A stretch of DNA of 64,000 bases from an uncultured Litoreibacter sp. (GTDB lineage: Bacteria; Pseudomonadota; Alphaproteobacteria; Rhodobacterales; Rhodobacteraceae): assembly GCA_947494645.1 (NCBI GenBank), contig CANLVO010000001.1:1922001-1986000 (forward strand). Direction: 5' to 3'. A program made the translations under genes and the position numbers. This document shows positions 34,705 through 42,854 of this stretch, one piece after another. The notes beneath the pieces are model-generated. The model had not been told where the DNA came from. It ran no database searches and saw nothing but the letters and a program-made list of their open reading frames with translations. Positions within the stretch are counted from its first letter, which is position 1; every line of letters begins with the position of its first letter.

Positions 34705-35823
34705 TTAAGAACTTTCGGGCTTAACTTCTTCGACCTCATCAAGATCACCCAGAAACCGCGCAAGGGTTTGCAAAGACTGTGTTTCATCGCAGGCAATCTT
34801 GAGAACGATCAGGATCGGCAAGGCGACGATCATGCCAATGATTGACCAAATCCAGGCAAAGAATGCGACGAAGAGAAACACAACTGGCGTGTTCAAACGC
34901 ATCCTGCGTGAAATCACCAGCGGCGTGATGAACTGGCCTTCGATAGATGTCAGCACGATATATGTTGCGAACACTCCCGCGGCCGCCCATGTGCCATCGA
35001 GGCTCACAAAAGCGACAGCGGTAGCAATAGCCGCCCCCATGAGGCCACCAAGGAAGGGGACGAAGTTCAGTCCAAACGCCATGAACCCAAAGATTATGGC
35101 GCTTGGCAACCCCCAAAGCTGCATGGCGATGGCAACGGCCATGCCAAGACCAGCGTTGATGATTGCGATACCGCCTAGGTAGTAGCCCAGACGATCCTCG
35201 ATCGCATGCACGACCTCGACCGCGCGCCGCTTGTCGCCAAAGCGATCAAAGCTTTGTACTGCCTTGGTTAAGAACATGTCACCGGAAGCGATCAGAAAAA
35301 AAAGTAGGATAAGCGCAAAAAGGATCCGACTAAGGAAGCCAGGCGCCATGCTGAACAGCGTCGCGGCGACCCCGGTGTTCGATACAACTTCAACTGCTAC
35401 TGTCTCCGCATCCTGATCATCGACGATTTCCTCTGCTGCAACGGTCGCGTCATTGATGGCCTCAAGGGTCCCTCCTGCCGCGGCCAGCTTTTCATTGATC
35501 TCTTCCATCAAAGACGGGAGGTCTTCGATGAATTGTGCTGCCGGTGCGCTCAGCTGGACAAGCAGCAAGACAATCAGTGCCGTCAAAATACCAGTGAATA
35601 AGGCAGCCGAGGCAACGGGGGGGATCCCGATTCGAGCCAACAGCCTGCGGGGTCTGCTCAGCACAAAATACCCAAGACATGCCGCCGTCACCGGGATCAG
35701 AAATTCACTGGCCCAGACCAGAGCCTGCAACAGCAGGATGCAGAACATACCAACAACAGCGATTTCCAGACGCTTGGAACGGTTTTCCGTCACGAGTTGG
35801 CTATGCTCGGGATCAGTGGGCAT
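34705..35823 (-). CDS. AI-2E family transporter
   Basis: The 372-residue membrane protein has about eight helices in the AI-2E/PerM pattern, including FMAFGLNFVPFLGGLMGAAI and TSIEGQFITPLVISRRM, the two most conserved family segments. The periplasmic insert (residues about 90-160) is acidic. Members export signals or exchange ions; the substrate here is unknown. It is the last gene of the leftward seven-gene operon and overlaps the preceding gene by 11 bases. Confidence 0.9.
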   Translation of the reverse strand: MPTDPEHSQLVTENRSKRLEIAVVGMFCILLLQALVWASEFLIPVTAACLGYFVLSRPRRLLARIGIPPVASAALFTGILTALIVLLLVQLSAPAAQFIEDLPSLMEEINEKLAAAGGTLEAINDATVAAEEIVDDQDAETVAVEVVSNTGVAATLFSMAPGFLSRILFALILLFFLIASGDMFLTKAVQSFDRFGDKRRAVEVVHAIEDRLGYYLGGIAIINAGLGMAVAIAMQLWGLPSAIIFGFMAFGLNFVPFLGGLMGAAIATAVAFVSLDGTWAAAGVFATYIVLTSIEGQFITPLVISRRMRLNTPVVFLFVAFFAWIWSIIGMIVALPILIVLKIACDETQSLQTLARFLGDLDEVEEVKPESS

Positions 35824-36793
35824 TGGCTGCGCGTTCGCTTTGAGCGATGAACTCAGTCGCCGCCGTAGGGAAGTGGTCCGAACCGGAGTTCTTTAGTCTG
35901 CGGAACGAGACCAGCCCCGCGTCTTTCGTCATGAACATCTGATCAATCGGCAAACGCCTGAACGGATTATCAGCATGAAAACTTGAGATCATCTCGCGCC
36001 CAACCCGGGGTTCGAGAAGATCGCCGTAGTCCTTGAACCTCTTCGCGGTCCAGTACCACGCGACATCATTGAAGTCACCCATACCGACAGTTGGTCGCTC
36101 GGATGACTGAGTCATCAATGCAGCGTCCTTGATCTGCGTATCACGCACTTCTGTTGTGTTGCCCGGCACCAGAGGCCGCGGATGCAGGCCGATGAAGTTG
36201 AAGTCGATCCCGCTGGGGGATGTGAGCACCGAACGGACGGCAGGTGTATCATCGCCTACGGGCAACAGCAGCTCGACTCGTGATGTCGTGAGCCTTGTGG
36301 CGAAGATCAGTCCATAATGGTCACCCGCGATATGGGTCTCGACAATCGGATACCGGCTGAGCACGTCGGTCAGGGCCGTGTTCCAGGCTTCGTCGGTTTC
36401 CATGAGCAGCAAAACGTCCGGGTTTTCGCGATGCAAAATGGCAATTAGATCATCGTGCCGGTCGTTTTCCATCAGCACATTCCCCGACAGAAAGGTGATT
36501 TCTTCTTCGGGAGAGGGCGCGGACGCAATGTCGATCTCCGTCTGCGCCAACGGCGTGTAGTGAAAGACTTTAAATCCTTGATAGATTACGAAAGCGACAA
36601 GGACTGCTAACAGCAACGACTTTAGGGAAACTGTCAGAGGCAGGCTAGCGGCGAGGGTCAACAGCGCGACCCCCGCGATGTGAACGCGTGGAAAGTCCCA
36701 CATCCTGACCCACCATGCGACGCTGTTGGTCACTGGCAAGAGCGTGGTTACGACGACGGAAAGGGCAACTGCCCAAAGCACCCAGTTCAGCAT
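35813..36793 (-). CDS. Membrane-anchored endonuclease/exonuclease/phosphatase protein
   Basis: The 326-residue protein has three N-terminal membrane helices (residues 1-80) and an EEP-fold domain outside: LSGNVLMEND (Asn metal ligand), LLLMETDEAWN (catalytic Glu), FIGLHPRPL (His), VGMGDFNDVAW (Asp/Asn) and SDHFPTAAT (Asp-His). All catalytic motifs are present. Similar proteins are called EEP family; their targets may be phospholipid or nucleotide phosphodiesters. It lies between YihY and AI-2E genes in a probable stress operon. Confidence 0.88.
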   Translation of the reverse strand: MLNWVLWAVALSVVVTTLLPVTNSVAWWVRMWDFPRVHIAGVALLTLAASLPLTVSLKSLLLAVLVAFVIYQGFKVFHYTPLAQTEIDIASAPSPEEEITFLSGNVLMENDRHDDLIAILHRENPDVLLLMETDEAWNTALTDVLSRYPIVETHIAGDHYGLIFATRLTTSRVELLLPVGDDTPAVRSVLTSPSGIDFNFIGLHPRPLVPGNTTEVRDTQIKDAALMTQSSERPTVGMGDFNDVAWYWTAKRFKDYGDLLEPRVGREMISSFHADNPFRRLPIDQMFMTKDAGLVSFRRLKNSGSDHFPTAATEFIAQSERAANAH

Positions 36794-36809
36794 AAGGGTA
36801 ACTTTACCA

Positions 36810-37757
36810 TCATGTGTCCGCTGCGTCGCCTAATGTATCAGCCTTCACGGCATCACGGGACCCCATAGGTTGATCGGGGCCTTTTGTGGTGTCCGTGCGT
36901 GTCTGCGCTTCCATTTCGGCATTCAATTCGGCACCGAGTAGAATGATGAAGGCGGATATCCAGAACCACATCAGTAGAACGATCACACCTGCCAGCGTGC
37001 CAAAGCTCTCGTTGTAAGAGCCAAAATTACCAACGTAAAACGCAAAGCCGGCCGAAGCGATGACCCAAATGAGGCAGGCGACGATGGCACCGGGCGAAGC
37101 CCATTTCCATTCGGGTCCGTCACGAGACGGGGCATAGCGGTAGAGGACGGAAAGGCCAAATACAGTCAGCAGGAACAGTCCGACCCAGAGGCCAGCGGTC
37201 ATCAGGAATTCGAATACGGCACCGAAGTCGAGGACGGCAAGAACAGCAGGCAGTCCAAGAGTGGCCATGAGCGCCACCAAAAGTCCGATCATAAGAAATA
37301 ACGTCAGGGCAAAAGTGACCATCTTCAGCCAGACAAATCCGCGTTCCTCCTCCTCGTCATAGGCAACGTTAATGCCTTCAATCAGGCTCGCCATCCCCTT
37401 CGAGGCAGAATAGAGCGCGATCAGCACACCAAAGATCGCGGCGAGGCTCAGCCCGCCTTCGCGCGACCCGGCCACCTCAGTGGCTTGTGCAGTGACAATA
37501 GAAATAACTTCCTCAGGCATAAGGCCCGACAGGCTATCCAGTTGATCGACGATCTGGCTTGGCTCGACGATGAGACCGCTGATCGCGATCAGGGCCGCGA
37601 TGGCAGGAAAGAGCGCCAACAATCCGTAGAACGCAACACCGGCAGCAATCAGACCCACCCGGTCGGCGGCTATTTCGTCCTTCACACGAAAGGCGATGTC
37701 CTTCCAGCCAAGCGCCGGAATTTCTATGGGGGTCTCGGCGGTGCGTCCGCGTGACAT
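36810..37757 (-). CDS. YihY/virulence factor BrkB family membrane protein
   Basis: The 315-residue protein has six predicted membrane helices with family landmarks VAFYGLLALFPAIAALI, YSASKGMASLIEGINVAYDE and the C-terminal GTLAGVIVLLMWFW. The N-terminus and the TTKGPDQPMG tail are cytoplasmic. Its role is not known; early claims of RNase BN activity were withdrawn for the family. Start ATG 37757. It lies 65 bp downstream of the DUF3618 gene. Confidence 0.9.
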   Translation of the reverse strand: MSRGRTAETPIEIPALGWKDIAFRVKDEIAADRVGLIAAGVAFYGLLALFPAIAALIAISGLIVEPSQIVDQLDSLSGLMPEEVISIVTAQATEVAGSREGGLSLAAIFGVLIALYSASKGMASLIEGINVAYDEEEERGFVWLKMVTFALTLFLMIGLLVALMATLGLPAVLAVLDFGAVFEFLMTAGLWVGLFLLTVFGLSVLYRYAPSRDGPEWKWASPGAIVACLIWVIASAGFAFYVGNFGSYNESFGTLAGVIVLLMWFWISAFIILLGAELNAEMEAQTRTDTTKGPDQPMGSRDAVKADTLGDAADT

Positions 37758-37822
37758 GGGAGAACCTCGGAGTTGGAAAACGGAAAAGTCGGAAAGGGCC
37801 GAATGGCCCTCTCCCTATGCGG

Positions 37823-38941
37823 TCAGGCCTTGGGCTTGCCCAAATCCTTGTCTTGCGCCTCGGACTTCGCCTCATCTACAATCCGCTCCGCCGCGTCTGT
37901 GGCCTTGTCACCAATCGCCTCAACGGCAGATTTGTCACCAGGCGCACCACTATCGAGATCGGCCTTGGTCTCGGATGCGATATCTTTGACTTCTTCTTTC
38001 ACGGTGTCAGCCACAGAAAGCGCCTTTTCCTTTTCTTCCTGGAAGATGCGTTCAGCCTGATCAAACAGGTTGTCACTCTGCGCGCCCATCCAGTTGTCTT
38101 CCGCTTTGGTGCGCGGCAGCGCGCTACCCAAAGCTGCGCCAACGGCGAGGGCGAGCGCCCCCACAACTAAAGGCTGCTGGTCGTAGAAATCAGCAGTCGC
38201 ATCAGTCCCCTGAGACATCGCCCGCGCGGCAGATCGGCGCATATCGACGGCTTTCTGCCGTGCAGCGATGACGCGCTTACGACCTTCTTCAGTCAGAGCT
38301 TCGGTGCCTTCGGCGATACGGCCTCCGGCGCTGGACAGGCTTTGCTTTGCTGCCTGCGCTGCATCACCAACTGCAGACTTCGCAGAGGACGCTGCATCGT
38401 CGATAGAGGCGCCTGCGCTTCCCAGTCCATCTTTCGCTGATTGTGTAGCGCTAACCGCTTTGTCCTTCGCAGCCCAAGCACCGCTCGACATACGTTCACC
38501 TATCGAGGAACTGCTGTCATCATCGTCACGGGCCCAGGACGGTTGTGCGGCGGAAGAGCCTGTATCGTAAGTGGTCGGTGGTGTGTATGGCAGACCGCGA
38601 TCCTCACGGCTGCGGCGAAACTCACGTTCTGTCGCGCTGTAGCGGTCGTCATCATAATCGTCGGAAACATGACGACGCTTCTGCGGTTGCTTTGAGGTGC
38701 CGAACATCAGCCACGCCAAGCCGATACCGGTCAGCGCCAGCGGGATCGGGTTGGCTTTGACTTGATTGGAAATAGAGCGACCCATATCGCCGCCATGTTC
38801 ACGAAATTGATCACCAATCTGGCGCACAACGTTATCGATAGAAAACTTGTCCTGGAGGTCCTCCAGATTAGAGGTCAGGTCCGACCGCTGCTCTTCGATT
38901 TCGCGTTCGATCTCTTTGGGGCTGCGTGTATCACTTGTCAT
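37823..38941 (-). CDS. DUF3618 domain protein with helical repeats
   Basis: The 372-residue protein starts with the DUF3618 motif (RSPKEIEREIEEQRSDLTSN), followed by a single membrane helix near residue 75 (IPLALTGIGLAWLMFG). A long Ala/Ser/Lys-rich region of amphipathic helices with LEA-like composition follows (SAKDGLGSAGASIDDAASSA), then a second hydrophobic segment near 265 and a charged tail. It probably coats or crowds the inner-membrane surface under stress (inference). Its start overlaps the holin-X-like gene stop by 11 bases. Confidence 0.84.
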   Translation of the reverse strand: MTSDTRSPKEIEREIEEQRSDLTSNLEDLQDKFSIDNVVRQIGDQFREHGGDMGRSISNQVKANPIPLALTGIGLAWLMFGTSKQPQKRRHVSDDYDDDRYSATEREFRRSREDRGLPYTPPTTYDTGSSAAQPSWARDDDDSSSSIGERMSSGAWAAKDKAVSATQSAKDGLGSAGASIDDAASSAKSAVGDAAQAAKQSLSSAGGRIAEGTEALTEEGRKRVIAARQKAVDMRRSAARAMSQGTDATADFYDQQPLVVGALALAVGAALGSALPRTKAEDNWMGAQSDNLFDQAERIFQEEKEKALSVADTVKEEVKDIASETKADLDSGAPGDKSAVEAIGDKATDAAERIVDEAKSEAQDKDLGKPKA

Positions 38942-39332
38942 CGTAGGCTTCCTTCACGGCTGAGGCATCACGCTGGACGTTTTTCGCTGTCCGCGTCGGT
39001 GCAAGACTGGAGAGTTTCAGATCGTTGACGCCCTTGTCGATCAAGACAAAGGCAATAATGCCAAGCGCGGCACCGACAATGAGTGCAGACCACCCCGCGT
39101 CGAGCCCAGCCTCAGTCAGAGCGGCGACTAGAGCGGCGGCCAGAACATTCAGGGCAACCAATGCGATGATTGCTGCACCCGCGATCAAGCCGACGGCAAC
39201 TGCGGCTTTGGTGGCGTTTTCGCTGATTTCTGCGCGGGCGAGATCGACCTCGTTGCGCACGAGCCCGCTGACATTGGCCATTACGTCCGTCAGGAGACCC
39301 CCGGCGCTTTTGTTGGTGTTGTCATCGCTCAT
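38931..39332 (-). CDS. Phage holin family (Actinobacterial Holin-X-like) membrane protein
   Basis: The 133-residue protein has an N-terminal amphipathic helix (NVSGLVRNEVDLARAEISEN) and two membrane helices near residues 45-70 and 75-100, the pattern of Pfam Holin-X. In spite of the family name, these chromosomal copies lie in stress clusters with YqjD- and DUF3618-like genes and are not phage lysis genes. It overlaps both neighbours. Confidence 0.84.
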   Translation of the reverse strand: MSDDNTNKSAGGLLTDVMANVSGLVRNEVDLARAEISENATKAAVAVGLIAGAAIIALVALNVLAAALVAALTEAGLDAGWSALIVGAALGIIAFVLIDKGVNDLKLSSLAPTRTAKNVQRDASAVKEAYDDK

Positions 39333-39811
39333 GAGAAATCTCCATGTCGCTCGGTTCCGGGTGTGTGAAGCGTCGTCTGCTGACCTTGATCGTTGGATGC
39401 TTTGACAAACCGTGTGGCTGCAAAACCGATCAGGGCCGCACCGCCAAGAAAGACAAGCGGGTTCTTACGGGCAAACGCGCTGACGTCTTGTACCATCTCG
39501 CTCAAATCCTTGTTGCGCATGGCCTCGGACGCATCCGCCATCCCTTCGGCAATTTGGCCGAATGTGCGCTCTTGGGGTGAACCGCTGCGCATCTCTTCGG
39601 CAGCCGTGCGCAAGGCGGATGCGACGCCGGACATCTCATCGGCGACAGACGACTTCGCGGTGTCAGCTTGGTCTTTTGCAGCTGTGGCCGCATTTTGTGC
39701 GACATCACGCGCAGCTGTCTTCGCCCGCTCAGTCACATGGCTAGCCTTGATTTTGGCCTGCGTAGCTGCAGACTTCGATGGTTTCGGATTGGGTGTATTA
39801 TGGGCCGTCAT
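39329..39811 (-). CDS. YqjD/ElaB-like membrane-anchored protein
   Basis: The 160-residue product from ATG 39811 (MTAHNTPNPKPSKSAATQAK) has a long Ala/Lys-rich helix with periodic repeats (AKTAARDVAQNAATAAKDQA), then one membrane helix near residue 125 (FLGGAALIGFAATRFVKAS). This resembles inner-membrane YqjD/ElaB-type proteins, which anchor ribosomes in stationary phase in E. coli, though the homology is loose. A longer frame upstream to 39868 covers the 22-residue gene and is not used. Confidence 0.75.
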   Translation of the reverse strand: MTAHNTPNPKPSKSAATQAKIKASHVTERAKTAARDVAQNAATAAKDQADTAKSSVADEMSGVASALRTAAEEMRSGSPQERTFGQIAEGMADASEAMRNKDLSEMVQDVSAFARKNPLVFLGGAALIGFAATRFVKASNDQGQQTTLHTPGTERHGDFS

Positions 39812-39830
39812 GTCTTTCTCCAATTCAGGG

Positions 39831-39899
39831 TCAGAACAACAAACTGATGACGGCGAGAACGACGACAATCAGTCCGATGAGATAAAAAACGTTATGCAT
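39831..39899 (-). CDS. 22-residue single-helix membrane peptide
   Basis: The sequence MHNVFYLIGLIVVVLAVISL plus LF forms one hydrophobic helix. An AGAGGAG ribosome site lies six bases before the ATG. Tiny proteins with the same xxYLIGLIVVVxAVxSFL design are recurrent in alphaproteobacteria, usually beside stress membrane genes. It is the first gene after the EcfG-like promoter at 39945-39970 and 19 bases ahead of the YqjD-like gene, so it opens the operon. Its function is unknown. Confidence 0.72.
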   Translation of the reverse strand: MHNVFYLIGLIVVVLAVISLLF

Positions 39900-39944
39900 T
39901 AGGGGCTCCTCTTTCTGGCAATGATCAAAAGCACTCCCATTCCG

Positions 39945-39970
39945 AACAGTTTAAGTAGTTGTTTGGTTCC
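39945..39970 (-). promoter_or_regulatory. EcfG-type stress promoter for the 34705-39899 operon
   Basis: On the reverse strand GGAAC (39970-39966) is followed after 17 bases by TGTT (39948-39945). The alphaproteobacterial general-stress sigma factor EcfG recognises GGAAC-N16/17-CGTT, so this differs by one base in the -10 element. The start codon of the 22-residue gene lies 46 bases downstream. Confidence 0.6.
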
Positions 39971-40093
39971 TTGAGGGACGCAGACCCTAATCTGGTTTAG
40001 CATTTGCCCAATCGGAAGCTGTGCAGAGCACATCGTGTCTGTTGTGAGGTTTAATTACAGCTAGCGTAGAGGCTCATCTTGAAAGGACGCTAC

Positions 40094-40591
40094 ATGAGCA
40101 TCGATACGCTGGAAGACCTCTATCTTGAGCAACTCAAGGACATCTACAGCGCCAACAAACAAGCCCTCGACGTCACCAAAGAAATGGCGAAGGCAGCAAC
40201 CGACACCGATCTATCAGATGCTTTGCGCGCGGGTGCCGATGGCATCCAGGACGGCATTTCTGCGATCGAAAAGATTTCGGAAGGTCACGACGAGAGTCCG
40301 AGCGGTGAACACTGCAAAGGTATGGAAGGTCTGGTCAAGGAAGCCCGAGCACATGCCATCGAAGAGACCTTCGGTGAAGACGCGACCAAGGACGCGATGA
40401 TCATCGCGCAGTACCAACGGCTGACGCATTACGCGATCGCGGGATACGGCTGTCTTGCGGCGTTTGCAGACCGGTTGGAGCTCGACAACGATCTGTCTGC
40501 GCTCAAGACCTGTCTTGACGCGTCCTATGAAGGCGACCGCACCATGACGGCGCTCGCCACAGGCGGCATCAACAGCGACGCCGTGGCCTGA
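40094..40591 (+). CDS. Ferritin-like DUF892 protein (YciE/YciF type)
   Basis: The 165-residue all-helical protein starts at ATG 40094 with AAGGA seven bases upstream. It has the DUF892 opening TLEDLYLEQLKDIYSANKQA, and further helices contain GHDESPSGEHCKGMEGLVKE, HAIEETFGEDATKDA and YEGDRTMTALA, with the glutamates and histidines expected for a di-iron ferritin-like bundle. Relatives YciE/YciF are induced by stress in enterobacteria. It is divergent from the seven-gene stress operon and converges with the Crp/Fnr gene, 8 bp apart. Confidence 0.88.
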   Translation: MSIDTLEDLYLEQLKDIYSANKQALDVTKEMAKAATDTDLSDALRAGADGIQDGISAIEKISEGHDESPSGEHCKGMEGLVKEARAHAIEETFGEDATKDAMIIAQYQRLTHYAIAGYGCLAAFADRLELDNDLSALKTCLDASYEGDRTMTALATGGINSDAVA

Positions 40592-40599
40592 GCTAGGCG

Positions 40600-41385
40600 T
40601 CAGAGCGATCTCGCAAGGTCTGCTGCACCCGTAGTTTCCGCTCCAATTGCGGGTGGAAACCAGGATGTGTCCATATCGACGAAGGCATTGACGAACTCGC
40701 AATCCTTCTCCCATTCGTCGCGTTTAAGCAGGCGCACGTAGGGTCTTTCGATCTCGATATCGCCGTTCTCAACGAAGCGGCGCAGAAGCTTGTTGACATA
40801 AATTGACGTGAGACCAACGGCCTGGCCGATTTCGACTTGGCTGAAGGGGACCTGAAACCGGTTGCCGAGGCCAATGTTCGCAACCTCGAGACGAGACCGA
40901 AGCTGCAGCAACCAGAACTTCAATTTACTTGCCGCATCCATTGATCCCAGGCTGCTGGCGTGATGGCGTAGAGCGATCTGGTCCAGGCTGCCGACGGCCG
41001 TCAACAGCGCTCCCAAGCGTGGATACTCGGTGTAGAGCGGGGACAGCCCGCCGCGCGGGAACGGACAGATAACACCATCCGTCTGCATCACAATGCGGTG
41101 GTTGGCATGCGACGAGCCGATCTCGGCCAGACCCATGACTTCACCGGGTAGATAAACACGCAAGATCTGACTTCGCCCATCTGAGCTGTCCGCCTTGACT
41201 ACGGCCCATCCGGTCTTGAGGACCATGATGCCCTCTGTCCGATCTCCGACACTGACTACAGGTCGGCCTTTCTTCCGTGGATGCTCATCCTTTTCCATAT
41301 TCGCAATGAACTCACACTCGTGGTCCGTGAGGGACACGAAACGGGACAAACGACTGATGAGGCAACTCTCATATACTTCTGACAT
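40600..41385 (-). CDS. Crp/Fnr family transcriptional regulator
   Basis: The 261-residue regulator starts at ATG 41385 (MSEVYESCLISRL). The N-terminal cyclic-nucleotide-binding-like barrel (residues about 15-130) includes VLKTGWAVVKADSSDGRSQI and YLPGEVMGLAEIG. The C-terminal winged helix has QVEIGQAVGLTSIYVNKLLR near residues 188-207. It has no N-terminal cysteine cluster, so it is not an oxygen-sensing FNR. Such regulators in roseobacters act in stress responses. Target sites were not identified. It is divergent from the YqaE/DUF4112 genes. Confidence 0.88.
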   Translation of the reverse strand: MSEVYESCLISRLSRFVSLTDHECEFIANMEKDEHPRKKGRPVVSVGDRTEGIMVLKTGWAVVKADSSDGRSQILRVYLPGEVMGLAEIGSSHANHRIVMQTDGVICPFPRGGLSPLYTEYPRLGALLTAVGSLDQIALRHHASSLGSMDAASKLKFWLLQLRSRLEVANIGLGNRFQVPFSQVEIGQAVGLTSIYVNKLLRRFVENGDIEIERPYVRLLKRDEWEKDCEFVNAFVDMDTSWFPPAIGAETTGAADLARSL

Positions 41386-41444
41386 ATGTGAAGTTAACAC
41401 AGATTAAGACACGCCGCCTCGTCTAATGCGTAGCGATCTGCGAT

Positions 41445-41618
41445 ATGCTGTAGATTATCGGCGATCTTATCCGCATCATCCTCTCCGTCATCATACCGCC
41501 GCTCGGCGTGTTCTTGCAGGTAGGCCTCGGGAAACGCTTCTGGCTCAACATCCTGCTGACTTTGCTTGGCTACATTCCGGGTCTGGTACACGCGGTCTAT
41601 ATCGTCGCGCGCAAGTGA
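41445..41618 (+). pseudogene. Pmp3/YqaE proteolipid gene with stop at codon 3
   Basis: The frame reads ATG CTG TAG at 41445-41453 and then continues open for 54 codons with a perfect Pmp3/YqaE body: IIGDLIRIILSVIIPPLGVF, then LQVGLGKRFWLNILLTLLGY and IPGLVHAVYIVARK. Either the third codon has mutated to TAG, or translation begins at the ATT at 41454, a rare start codon. YqaE/Pmp3 proteins are two-helix inner-membrane proteolipids linked to salt and envelope stress. The stop at 41616-41618 overlaps the GTG of the next gene, so the operon link is kept. Confidence 0.75.
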
Positions 41619-41983
41619 GGGAGGCGGCGGCGAGCGAGATCGAGAAGCTCGATCGCCTGTCAACGCTGCTCGACAGCCGGTTTCGTATTCCGGGCACGCC
41701 CATTCGGTTCGGGTGGGACTCGCTTCTGGGGCTGATCCTCGGAGCAGGGGACCTCGCATCGCTCGGGCCCTCGGCCTATCTCATCTACAAGGTTTACCGG
41801 CTTGGAGCGAGGAAACAAAAGATCCTGCGCATGACAGCGAACACAGGCCTCGACTTCGTCGTCGGCGCAGTGCCGATCCTCGGCGATGTTTTTGACCTCG
41901 CGTTCAAGGCAAACAATCGCAACTATGCGCTGCTGCGCAAGGAGCTGTCAGATGCTTTGGCTAAAACGAAGGACGTTTCATGA
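41615..41983 (+). CDS. DUF4112 domain protein
   Basis: The 122-residue protein starts at GTG 41615 (MREAAASEIEKLDRLSTLLD). The DUF4112 core follows: FRIPGTPIRFGWDSLLGLIL, YLIYKVYRLGARKQKILRM and VPILGDVFDLAFKANNRNY. Two hydrophobic segments suggest membrane association. Function is unknown. An upstream frame from 41426 overlaps the YqaE body in another phase and is not real. It shares GTGA with the YqaE stop and ATGA with the next gene. Confidence 0.84.
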   Translation: MREAAASEIEKLDRLSTLLDSRFRIPGTPIRFGWDSLLGLILGAGDLASLGPSAYLIYKVYRLGARKQKILRMTANTGLDFVVGAVPILGDVFDLAFKANNRNYALLRKELSDALAKTKDVS

Positions 41984-42762
41984 TCGTCGATATCGATGTA
42001 CGGCTCGCCTACGAAATCAGCCAACCGGTCGATCTGATCCTCCAGATCCGCGCACTGAGTTTTGCGGACCAGAACGTCCTATCCGGAGCGTATGACGTTG
42101 GCTCACCGGAGCAGCTTGCAGATACGGCGGCCGAGGCAGGTCTTGGAAGCCGGACGTTGCTTCGAACATCTGAGGACTTTGCATGTTCCTATGCCGCAAA
42201 GGTGGAGATCGACCGACCCTCTGTGGAAATCGCGGCATTGGATAAGGTCCCTCCACACCAGCTGCCCGGCGATGTTGTTCGTTACGTTATGCCGTCCCGA
42301 TAATGTTCCTCCGATGAGCTCCAAAGCTTTGTTTCAGTGGAGTTTGGACACTTGGATGCGGGTCAGCGGGTGGGTGCCATGCGCGATTGGATTTTTGAGC
42401 GCTTTGCCTTATGTGCCAGGCTCCAGCAACGCGCAGATAACAGCCATCGATACATTCGTCCAACGCCAAGGCGTCTGCCGGGATTTTGCGCATGTCCTCA
42501 TCACGCTCGCCCGTGCCTCAGCTATTCCAGCCCGTTTGCCAGCGTATATGCGCCGCTTGTCAAGCCACAGGATTTTTAGGCGGTCGCCGAAGTCTATCTC
42601 GACGGCACCTGGCATTTGATTGACGCCACTAGAGTGGCGGAGGCTTCCCGGGTTGTCCGAATCGGCGTCGGCAAGGATGCCGCAGAGGTCGCGTTCCTAT
42701 CAAACTTCGGTCCGATTTCCCTCATAGAGAGATCAGTGAGCGTGTCGATTTCATCTTCCTGA
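41980..42762 (+). pseudogene. Degraded transglutaminase-like protease gene
   Basis: Homology can be followed through three frames. The first 107 codons (MIVDIDVRLAYEISQPVDLI) end at TAA 42301-42303; the same frame continues SDELQSFVSVEFGHLDAGQR and RDWIFERF to about 42405. A frameshift leads to YVPGSSNAQITAIDTFVQRQ and GVCRDFAHVLITLARASAIP. A second shift near 42533 leads to FASVYAPLVKPQDF, a TAG at 42577-42579, and AVAEVYLDGTWHLIDATRVA to the end. The cysteine motif (GVCRDFAH) is intact, but the TAG falls where the catalytic histidine of the DFHA motif should be. The gene is therefore dead. Confidence 0.85.
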
Positions 42763-42854
42763 GCGAAAGTTTTGCGAACGCGCACGGCTTAGCCTCTGGT
42801 TAATGTATCTAGAGTGCGTTTCTTTGACCCGACCGCGCTTGAAGTTTTATCAAG

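Noticed and set aside
38931-39332. Phage lysis holin
   Set aside because: The family name Holin-X is misleading; no phage genes are nearby and the neighbours are stress membrane proteins.
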